Shown one piece after another: positions 22,401-34,400 of a stretch of DNA of 64,000 nt. The notes below the pieces were generated by a model, which did not search any database, had not been told where the DNA came from, and worked only from the letters and a program-made list of their open reading frames with translations. The stretch is from Metridium senile (lineage: Eukaryota; Cnidaria; Anthozoa; Actiniaria; Metridiidae). Both the position numbers and the translations under genes were made by a program. Position 1 is the first letter of the stretch; each line of letters opens with the position of its first letter. The stretch is from assembly GCA_949775045.1 (NCBI GenBank), contig OX459104.1:9657655-9721654 (forward strand), given 5' to 3'.

Positions 22401-25400
22401 AAAGATTATGAAATACGGTTCAATATAAATGTTGTAAATATGTAAAGCTAATGTTGACTGATATCTATATACAAACTTTTATAGCAGTAAACAAAACAAC
22501 AATCTACTCTGTTGATGTTTACAGTTCAATATTAATGTTGTAAATATGTAAAGCTTGTTGACTGATATCTATATACAAATTATTATAGCAGTAAACAAAA
22601 CAACAATCTACTCTGTTGATGTTTACAGTTCAATATAAATGTTGTAAATATGTAAAGCTTGTTGACTGATATCTATATACAAATTATTATAGCAGTAAAC
22701 AAAACAACAATCTATATATATATATATATACATATACATATACATATATACATACATATACAAATTATTATAGCAGTAAACAAAACAACAATCTACTCTG
22801 TTGATGTTTACAGTTCAATATAAATGTTGTAAATATGTAAAGCTTGTTGACTCAGATATCTATATACAAATTATTATAGCAGTAAACAAAACAACAATCT
22901 ACTCTGTTGATGTTTACAGTTCAATATTAATGTTGTAAATATGTAAAGCTTGTTGACTGATATCTATATACAAACTGTTATAGCAGTAAACAAAACAACA
23001 ATCTACTCTGTTGATGTTTACAGTTCAATATAAATGTTGTAAATATGTAAAGCTTGTTGACTGATATCTATATACAAATTATTATAGCAGTAAACAAGAC
23101 AACAATCTACTCTGTTGATGTTTACGGTTCAATATAAATGTTGTAAATATGTAAAGCTTGTTGACTGATATCTATATACAAATTATTATAGCAGTAAACA
23201 AAACAACAATCTACTCTGTTGATGTTTACGGTTCAATATAAATACTATAAATATGTCAATATAAATGTTGTAAATATGTAAAGCTTAATTGTTGACTGAT
23301 ATCTATATACAAATTATTATAGCAGTAAACAAAACAACAATCTAGCTACTCTGTTGATGTTTACAGTTCAATATAAATGTTGTAAATATGTAAAGCTTGT
23401 TGACTGATATCTATATACAAATTATTATAGCAGTAAACAAAATAACAATCTACTCTGTATGATGTTTACGGTTCAATATAAATGTTGTAAATATGTAAAG
23501 CTTGTTGACTGATATCTATATACAAATTATTATAGCAGTAAACAAAACAACAATCTACTCTGTTGATGTTTACGGTTCAATATAAATACTATAAATATGT
23601 CAATATAAATGTTGTAAATATGTAAAGCTTAATTGTTGACTGATATCTATATACAAATTATTATAGCAGTAAACAAAACAACAATCTACTCTGTTGATGT
23701 TTACAGTTCAATATAAATGTTGTAAATATGTAAAGCTTGACTTGACTGATATCTATATACAAATTATTATAGCAGTAAACAAAATAACAATCTACTCTGT
23801 ATGATGTTTACGGTTCAATATAAATGTTGTAAATATGTAAAGCTTGTTGACTGATTATCTATATACAAATTATTATAGCAGTAAACAAAACAACAATCTA
23901 CTCTGTTGATGTTTACAGTTCAATATAAATGTTGTAAATATGTAAAGCTTGTTGACTGATATCTATATACAAACTTTTATAGCAGTAAACAAAACAACAA
24001 TCTATGCCTTCATCATCGTCTTTTTTTCATCAAAAAAGGATTTTAAAAACAAGTGTACAGATAAACTATCAATGGATATTATTTTTCTGTAAGTAGAAAA
24101 TTGTAGTAAATGTAACTATGCTGTAATGGCCATTGAGTTGTTGTCGTTTTAATTTTATGCCTTTTTTCAGTCTTTTCAAATCAACGTGACAAGTTCTATT
24201 TTTGGCGCGTTTCAGCAATGCCAAGGCATCTTTTTGCTTCAAAAGCAAGACAAAACGCTGAGAAAAATCAAGATTTTGAGCTTCAAATTGACAAAAACAT
24301 TATTTGAACTAGACCTTAATAGAATGGTAACTATGTATTAAAAGGAAAAAAGGAAATTTTAAAGCATTAATCTTTGTAAAAAAAAAAAACATTTTTATCG
24401 TATTGGATTTACTAAAAAGTAGTCATGGCAAATCTTCAAAACAAAACAAAAAATTATATTCAAGTGGAATTAAAAGCCTCAAGAATAAGTTCTACCAACA
24501 CAAGATCGATTTGAAAAGACAAGGATTTTAAAACAAGGTATTTTATTATAAAAAACTTTGTGTAAAACATCATTTTCGACTTTGAAGTAAAAACTACTAA
24601 AAAAAGCTCGTTTAGTAAGCATAAAATAGTCAATATTGCTAAATAAACAGAAGTTATTCAACCAATTTAAATTGTGTTTGTATTTCAATTTATCTTTGAT
24701 GTTTTCTGTTTATGAGGTTTAAAAAGTACATAAATAAACACCTTTCAATCGACCAAAGTACAATTTACACATGCACAAACATCGTTTCATGTACGGTTTT
24801 TATCTCAAAAAAATAAAATAAAATGGAGATAAACCTTTTCTCTTTTCTTTCTATAATAAAACAGAGAACGGATTTTTTCCTTTTTGAGGCTTAATTATTG
24901 CAAGTTTTGAGGTGTTTTTTTTTTTTTTTCACGCTCGGTATATCAAATTAAGACTTCAGCAGTTTTTTTTTTCTCTCAAAAACTTGAAACAAATAAATAT
25001 CTTGAACTTACTTTATCGGTGATTATTTTCCTGAGGTTTTCTTCTCTTCAATGACATTGATCATATTTTGACGAATAAATGTATGTACTTGAATTTTGAT
25101 GGTTTAAACATTGTTCATAGTTCAACTGCCAAGCTTGAAAATCCTTTAATAAACTGTGCCGAGGGAAGATTTGAAGACAGTTTTCATAACAAAAAAGGTC
25201 GCTTCTTTATCAATTTTTTTTTGAATTGCTGTAGTCTTTTAATATTCTTCCACGAAGGTATCTACAAATAGGTTTTCTTGAAATTTTGGAATCGGTCGTT
25301 TCTGCTTTTCTTTAGTATAATTTCTTCGTTTTTGTGTCCTTCGAGTTTATGTTCTTCTTCGGTCAAAACTCTCTTTGTTCTTCGAAGTTCATCTTTCTCC

Positions 25401-28400
25401 GTTGTTATTTTGTATTAATGTAAGCTCTGCTATTTTGTTGTTGTTTGTTTGACTTTTTTGTCGATAAATTAAAAGAACAACGTTGCTTTGTTGATCTAGC
25501 GCTATTTGGCGCGCGCGTCACTTTCGTTCCCGCCGAAATATAACAACCAATCAGCATCGCGATGGGCGCGGACGTCGGACGTCGGACGACGGACGTACGC
25601 TTGGGATTCCTGTGTGAAAACCATCGAAAATCGACTCGATGCATTACCATTTTTTCTTAAGTATGGTGCTCCGCTCGCGCGGGCCTTCAGCCCGCGAGGG
25701 AGCTCCGCTAAAAATTTATACGAAGCAATTCCGTAGAATTGAGGCTTCAAATATATACATTGGTAAAGTTTTTAAATTAAAATGAAATTAAAAGCAGCGC
25801 TGTGCTGTAAAATAATTTGCTAAATATATGTGCATAAATTGTTCTGCTTCAATGATTTGAGCGTGACCTTTTATTTATATAAAATAGCACAATTGATTTG
25901 GTAGAGTGCAAACACTAAAAGTGTGCAATACTTTGTACTATTTACTACGGTGGCCCATAAATGTCACGGCAAACCTTTTATTTTTCACGGAAATTCTTTT
26001 ATTATTCACGGCAAATCTTTTATTATTCACGGCAAATCTTTTATTCTTCACGGCAAATCTTTTATTGCTCGTGGCATTTCATTTATTTATTCATCTATTC
26101 ATGCATTTATTTACATATCTATTTTTTTTATTGTTTACTTTATATTTTTTACACCAAATTTATATCATTACCACAGATCATTTCCTTTTCATATATTCCT
26201 CCTTGCCAACCTTGTTTTTCGTGCTTTTAAAGCAATAATAGTTCACCTTTTTCGGTCATATTTTCGCCATTCCTCTTCCCCCTCCCATGCATCCCCGAGT
26301 GTCTTTTAAAATATTTTTTTTTGATTTTTTATTCTATTTAACCCATTTACCCATATATTTCTTCTTCGTTTTTATTTATATTTTTTATCATATTTTTTTA
26401 TTACTGGTTCTTTCTTTCTCCCATTATTCTATATTCCACCATCCATGACCAATTTTTTTGTTTTTCATTTTCCATTACTTCATTCATCTATTTACGTTTT
26501 ACATTACTCGTTTTATTATATATCTAATTATATTTTCCACTTTTTCATCCTTCTTCTTAATGTTTCAGTTATTCTTTCACATTTTTAAGTCCCACACTAC
26601 GCCCAGGTCAATGCTTATCAGTTCATCGCTTTTACAAATTGACATTGTAGCGTTTCTTAGTTTTTGCGATTCGAACTCAATATTACATTGAAGTTTGTAC
26701 TGCTTCAGCTTTCTTTTAGTGTGCTAATTAGGCCCATGTTTATCTTGAGTTGCGTTCTGAACATATGGAAAACCTTTTCATACCCGTATCCTCTATAAAA
26801 CAAAGATTCGAGCCGTGATCATCTACTTCATTACCCTGGGTGCCAGAGGAATTATTTTCCGGTCGGTGTACCACGGGAAAATAATTCCTCTGGCACCCAG
26901 GGTACTATGACATTAAGAACGGCTGCGAGGGAGACTAAGGGTACTACTTCATCCGCCATCTTGAATTTTACACAGGAATGCCGCAGCTTCAGTTTTGTTT
27001 TCGTAAGTTTTGCCGTTAGTAACTGAAAGTTTTGCCGTGAATAATAACAGATTTGTCGTGAATAATAAACGATTTGCCGTGAGTAATAAAGTTTTGCCGT
27101 GACATTTATGGGCCACCGTAATTTACCACTGAATAGTGTTGATTAAACAATAGAGAACAAAAGAATTTGCATAATTTAGCAGTATTTAGTAGTATTTATG
27201 TTGCACACTGACGGAACAAAAAAAACAAAATCTTGTTCCTTATTTTCAGCTGTATAATCTTAAACCCCATGTGTTTTAGTTTCTTAGGTCTACTCTACAA
27301 TTTTTTGTGATGTATGACTTGTTTTTATTCCAGATTGTTTACTGTATTTTGCTTAAAAAATCATCATCATCTACTTTCCGGTCAAATTAATAAGCCCCTA
27401 CCCTTTATTAAGCCCCCCTCTCCTTTAACTGCCCCCCTCTCCTTTAACCGCCCCCCTCTCTAACGTGCTTGAAATAAAAAGCCCCCAGGTGGCTTTTAGA
27501 GGACTTAGTCCCTTAGTTATAGTTGATTTTTGTTGTTCTTTTCAGTTCATTGTTTATCTTTTATCTTCAATTCTCTTTTTTTTGCGTTTTTTGTTTTGTT
27601 ATGTTTTTATTTTGTTATACTTTTGCTCTCTATTGTTTAATCAACACTATTTAGTGGTAAATAGTACAAAATATTGCACACTTTTAGACCCCGGCTACAC
27701 GGATCCGGATACTTTTGAAACCGCATACTTTTTGATGCGAATCGGCATATCGTCCACACGAATCCAGTGAATCCGGTCACTGAAACCGCATACTTTTGAA
27801 TAGGAAACGATCAACAGGATTCGTGTGGACGCAAATATTTCTATGCGGTTTCAGACGGATCGGATTCTGTAGAAGAGGCCATAGTGATACTATAAATAAA
27901 AGGTCACGCTCATGCAAATCATTGAAGCAGAACAATTGAATTTATGCACATAAATTTAGCTAATTATTTTCAGTATTTTTACAGCACAGCGCTGCTTTTA
28001 ATTTAATTTCAATTCAAAAACTTTAACAATGTATTTTAACTATAGACATATTTAAGTATAGATATAGTGTATATTTGAAGCCTCAATTCTACGGAATTGC
28101 TTCACCGTTTCTTAATTTAGTAATGTTACTCGAAACGAAATTTGGACTTGGCAATGCCTAACCTAACAAATAAAATACTAAAACTAGCCGTTTCTATCAA
28201 AAGTGAAATGCTGCGAGCTGTTTACATAATATTCCATAGGCGCAGCAGCCCAATCTTGGCTATTCAGTAAGCGATTATGTAAGCATTATGTTCAATTACT
28301 TGTCGAAATTGTACGTTTTTTAATAGTAATATTACATGCATGTGATTAGCGCTCGTGAAGTAGCGTGATCGAATCTCGAATGCGATCGAATACGGTTACT

Positions 28401-31400
28401 TTAGAATTTGCAAGCATTGCTGTGTGTAACTGGCCATAACTCGTTCGAGAAGTCGACTTTCAACAAAGGAGAAGGGTCTTTATTTACGTTCACTAATAGT
28501 CAATACCACTGTTTACCTGATTATTTTGTGCAAAATTTAATAAACAAATGTAAGAATTATAACTCAAGTTTCCTATTCACTAACTCAGACTGCGACAGAT
28601 AGTATAAGGACAACGTCTCTGTATCAGGGATGATTCTACTTGCAAGAGCATCCTGATAAAGTCAATCTCCTTCGGTAATAAAGATCTGAGCTACGGTGGC
28701 CAAAGTTTCATTGACAAACTCTGAGCACATAACAGCGCTGTAAAACTCGTAAAAGAACATTGTCTTTTCCCGCGATAAATGTCACTAAAAGTCGTTCGTG
28801 AACTTGATCAATGCTTCCAGCAATAAATAAGTTTGATTTTGAGATTATTACAGTGCGAAAAACTCGGATAATTTAGGCTATTAGGTGGATATGTAGGCAT
28901 TATGTTCATTAACTTGTCGAAAAGCTGACTTTTATCTTCCTATTTTCAAGAATGTACGAAATTAGATGTTTTTAGTTTATTACATGTGGTTTAATAGCGC
29001 TCGTGGATCTCGAATGTGATATGTTTATGTAATCAGTTTAAAATCACACTGATAAGTGGCAATAACTCACTCGAGAAGCCAACTTATTAATTATATTATC
29101 TTCCTAGCTATATTCAAGAATGTACAAAATTGTATGTTTTTAGTAATATTAACTTACATGTGATTAGCGCTCGTGGATTAGCGTGATCAAATCTCGAATG
29201 CGATCGAATATGTTAACGTAATCTGACAGTTTGGAATCACACCGAAATTCCATATTGCAAGCGTTGCTGTGTGACTGGCCATAACTCGTTCGAGAAGTTG
29301 ACTTATTTATATCTTCTTTGGCTTAGGAATTTCCCACAGAATAGTCTCTGGTCTCTAGTATATAAATTAGGTACTTTAATGGCGAAAGTTGCTGACCTAA
29401 CGTATTACATGTTCGGAAATCATCGCCACAAAGTCCGAAAATCGAGATGTTTCTCAGTATATATAGCCCAGGAACGCTCGTCCACAAGTACAAAGGGATA
29501 CCGTCGAAATTAGTGTCGCTACTCGCTTCGCTCGCAGCAATAAAAGTATCAAAAATTATATAAAATGTCTATATATACAAAATATTGTTCTAAAGAAATG
29601 AAAAGGGTTAAAATGCATTAAAATTGTGACAGAAATCCATTGAAATATTTTTATTAGCATAATCAGATCAGACGTTTGTGTGTCACAATGTCACGCACGT
29701 CACCGTGACACACGCTATTTTTAGCGTCCACAATGCCTTTTCGAGGAGCCCTAGAATGTCGAGGTTTTAGTAGCCCAAAAATGTTTTTACATTTTCTAAA
29801 AGTTAAAAGAATGCTCTTTCACAGGAATATTTGTTTATTTCATAAAGTTATGTAACAAGTTGGTTTTTTGACTCCTCAATTTGTGCTATTTTCAGGCATT
29901 GAAAATCGACTAAATTCAGGTCAAATTCAAAATTCCATTAAATTTTCAATTCTAAATAAAAAACAATTATTTTACTGCTGAAATAACAAGTGTTTATCGA
30001 TCTTTTAAAAGAGCTATACAGTTCCGAAATTCAATTTTGTTTACACTTCGAAAATGCATTTCTCGCGGAGTACGTGTGATGCCGGGAAATCGCCTTATCA
30101 AGCCTTCAAGCCTAAAATGTCGAATTTCTCCTAAAATAAAAATCTGTTGAAACTTTCACTACTATTTCTGTGATACGGACATCGAGGGCTATCTTTGAGC
30201 AAAGTATGAGAAATTCGGTTTCTGGGCATTTTGCACACCTATAGTCGATATTCTCAGAGGAACGCTCTTAAGAGGCTGTCTCCGTAATAACCTCCAGGTC
30301 GATATGCAACTTCAAAATAGATTTCTTTCATACTCTACTATGTTGAAGTTCTGTCCTTGGGAACAACTAATATCGAAGTGATTTGGCTCAAATTTATTTT
30401 AATATTTTTTTGGGGGTCCGTTTAATGTTCGACTAGTCGAAGGCCAATTTGAACTCCGAAATAGTATGGAATAACGACATAATCTCATCTCATTTTATAC
30501 ACCAAAAACATACTCAAATGATATAATATTTGCACAAATGTATAGACATTTTCTTCTAGTTTCTACGGCCATATGACTTAAATAATAATTATTTTTTATT
30601 TTGACGTCAGCAGCTTAGAAAGTGACCCTCCTGCACTCGCATCGGACATCGGCTCAAAACAAGTCAACTTTAAGAGCTTATTTCAAAATCGTGGCACCTG
30701 ATTGAAACTTCTCCTTTACTTCACTATAAACTACTAACATTAATCAATACAAAACGCCAATAAAATCTTTCTGATCTACAATTTCGAAAGAATGACAAGG
30801 ACTTAAACTTTGTTAAATTTCCAAATGTGTCAAAATCGAGCATTCTTTATCGGTAAAATACTCATTGGTATTAACAGCTAAAATTACCTTAAACTGCATT
30901 CAATAATGCTTGGCTGTGCAATTAAGTTGTTTACCATCCTCTTTTAACTTGACCTTCAAGGTTAGGGATTCAAGTGTCTTCTGCAGGCGTGAGTTCCATG
31001 CGTTCAAGTCCAGAATCTAGCAGTTGATTTTCGCTGTTTCGATTGCTTTAAATGTCCATGTGACCTTCGTTTAAGGTACCGTTTCCATCAATATAAATGT
31101 CTCGGGGTTTACTAACAGTTATCAATGAAATTAAAACTCAAAATAAGTCATAACTTGGAGTTTAAGATGTCGTCTATCTGTTATAAATGTTTGTTTATAT
31201 TCGGCACTCGTTCCCAGTCTATCACCACTATTGTACCTAGGGAGGGAGGGAGTGGAGCCGTAGCAAAATTAAAAGAATGAAGGAAATTAATAAACTAACA
31301 AGTAAAAGAAAAAATAAACCAAACTGATGCCCTTTATAAGGGGTGGACCATTTAACTTTTGAGGGGGGGGGGGGGGGGGGGGGGGGTGGATGATTTTGAA

Positions 31401-34400
31401 AAAAAAAATCCTGCAAGCCAAAATTGCCACTGAAATCTTTGCTTTTCTATAAAATAAATTCCGTGCGCGTGCCAGTGGGCTAAAAAAAGATTTCCTGCAC
31501 GGACAAAATCATCCACCCCCCCCCCCCCCCCCCTTCAAAAGTCAAATGGTCACCCCTAAACAAAAAGAAAAGCACTAGGGAGAGACAAAATTGTAACAAA
31601 ATTGTAACAAAATTGAAAGAGTCATTATTTATGAAAGGAGGAGGGAGAAATCATGGGGGGGGGGGGGGGGGGGGGGTTGGTCAGGTGTATTTTTCTTGAT
31701 CGCTGGGGGTGAGTCATGGTTTAATAAAATAATTGTTTATTCCCCCCTAATTAGGAAATAACATATTTGTGTGCGATATATACTTTTTCAACGCTTAGAT
31801 TATTTCTTACGTGAAGTTTTCAAAAGCCAATGGCAAAAATGATGATAACAAACAGGCGAAAAGTATTTCGATTAAAAAAACTAATGCAGGCGTTTCTGTA
31901 TCAAACTTGACAATAATATTTAGCAGAGCGCATTATATGGGTCTTCCACCCTTGAATTGCGCTAACACCTTTGTCGACTAGATCATCGTTCTGCTCATTA
32001 CTGTAGAAGCTGATACTTTGGCTGTTTAGAGTCTCCTCTATTTCACGAAGACAAGTCTTCATATCCTCACACTGGTGACATGCGAAATAATAAAATAATG
32101 CGCTCTGCTAACCAAGAACGCGCCATTCCGATTAAAATCCGTAAATATCATTGTCAAGTTTGATACAGAAACGCCTGCATTAGTATTTTTTAATCGAAAT
32201 ACTTTTCGCCTATTTGTTATTATTAACATTCTTGCCATTGTCTTTTGAAAACTTCACGTAAGAAATAATCTGATCGTTTAAAAAGTATATATCACATACA
32301 AATATTTTATTTCCTAATTAGGGGGAAAACAATTGGCAAAACAAATAATGATCCACCCCTTCAAGTGCTAAATTTAACGTCTTGGGTATGATAACTATTA
32401 TATTAAACCATGACTCACCCCGAGTCATCAAGAAAAATACACCTGACCACCCTCCCACCCCCCCCCCCCCCCCCATGATTTCTCCCTTCCCCTTCATAAA
32501 TAATGACTCTTTCAATTTTGTTACAATTTTGACTCTCCCTAGTGCTTTTCTTTTTATAAAGAGTATCAGTTTGGTTTATTTTTTCTTTTACTTGTTAGTT
32601 TATTCATTTCCTTCCTTCATTAATTCGGTTAGTTAATTATTTTATTATTTCGCATGTCACCAGTGTGAAGATATGACGACTGTCTTCGTGAAATAGAGGA
32701 GACCCTAAATAGCCAAAGTATCAGCTTCTACAGTAATGAGCAGAACGATGATCTATTCTACAATTTCTACAAAGGTGTTAGCGCAATACAAGGGTGGAAG
32801 GCCCTAATAATGCGTTCTGCTAACCAAGATCGCGCCATTCCGATTAAAATCCGTAAATATTATTGTCAAGTTTGATCAGTACAGAAACGCCTTTATTTTT
32901 TTTTAATCGAAATACTTTTCGCCTGTTTGTTATCATCATTTTTGCCATTGGCTTTTGAAAACTTCACGTAAGAAATAATCTAAGCGTTGAAAAAGTATAT
33001 ATCGCACACAAAGATTTTATTTCCTAATTAGGGGGAAATAAACAATTATTTTATTAAACCATGACTCACCCCCAGTCATCAAGAAAAATACACCTGACCA
33101 GCCCCCCCCCCCCCCATGATTTCTCCCTCCCCCCTTCATAAATAATGACTCTTTCAATTTTGTTACAATTTTGTCTCTCCCAAGTGCTTTTCTTTTTGTT
33201 GATAAAGGGCATCAGTTTGGTTTATTTTTTCTTTTACTTGTTAGTTTATTAATTTCCTTCATTCTTTTAATTTTGCTACGGCTCCACTCCCTCCCTCCCT
33301 AGGTACAATAGTGGTGATAGACTGGGAACGAGTGCCGAATATAAACAAACATTTATAACAGATAGAAGACATCTTAAACTCCAAGTTATGACTTATTTTG
33401 AGTTTTAATTTCATTGATAACTGTTAGTAATCCCCGAGACATTTATATTGATGGAAACGGTACCTTAAACGAAGGTCACATGGACATTTAAAGCAATCGA
33501 AACAGCGAAAATCAACTGCTAGATTCTGGACTTGAACGCATGGAACTCACGCCTGCAGAAGACACTTGAATCCCTAACCTTGAAGGTCAAGTTAAAAGAG
33601 GATGGTAAACAACTTAATTGCACAGCCAAGCATTATTGAATGCAGTTTAAGGTAAGTTTAGCTGTTAATACCAATGAGTATTTTACCGATAAAGAATGCT
33701 CGATTTTGACACATTTGGAAATTTAACAAAGTTTAAGTCCTTGTCATTCTTTCGAAATTGTAGATCAGAAAGATTGTATTGGCGTTTTGTATTGATTAAT
33801 GTTAGGAGTTTATAGTGAAGTAAAGGAGAAGTTTCAATCAGGTGCCACGATTTTGAAATAAGCTCTTAAAGTTGACTTGTTTTGAGCCGATGTCCGATGC
33901 GAGTGCAGGAGGGTCACTTTCTAAGCTGCTGACGTTAAAATAAAAAAATAATTATTATTTAAGTCATATAGCCATCGAAACTAGAAGGAAATGTCTATAC
34001 ATTTGTGCAAAAATTATATCATTTGAGTATGTTTTTGGTGTATAAAATGAGATGAGAATATGTCGTTATTCCATACTATTTCGGAGTTCAAATTGGCCTT
34101 CGACTAGTCGAACATTAAACGGACCCCCAAAAAAATATTAAAATAAATTTGAGCCAAATCACTTCGATATTAGTTGTTCCCAAGGACAGAACTTCAAAAT
34201 AGTAGAGTATGAAAGAAATCTATTTTGAAGCTGCATATCGACCTGGAGGTTATTACGGAGACAGCCTCTTAAGCGTTTAATAATGATTAAAATGAATTAA
34301 ATAAACACATGAAACGTATCTTTTTCATTTTGTAATTTTATTTTTCATTTTGTAATTTATTTTTCAATGATGTTTTTCTGTTTTTCAATGTTGTCAGATA

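Larger units (their letters stand above)
25725..28110. mobile_element. Inverted-repeat element with nested insertions
   Basis: The outer arms match inverted: GAAGCAATTCCGTAGAATTG (about 25,720) with CAATTCTACGGAATTGCTTC (about 28,090), plus AGCAGCGCTGTGCTGTAAAA and AAAGTGTGCAATACTTTGTA blocks. The left arm continues on the far side of the 25,946-27,120 insertion (27,121 to about 27,190). The right arm contains a separate MITE at about 27,692-27,880. Confidence 0.78.

Noticed and set aside
22410..24004. Regular repeat array considered as CRISPR
   Set aside because: The 104-bp units are tandem without unique spacers, in a eukaryotic intron.
25405..25750. Overlapping ORFs on both strands in the CpG-rich block
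   Set aside because: CG-rich DNA lacks stop codons in many frames; the peptides are Arg/Ala/Ser-rich without recognisable motifs, and I see no splice context.
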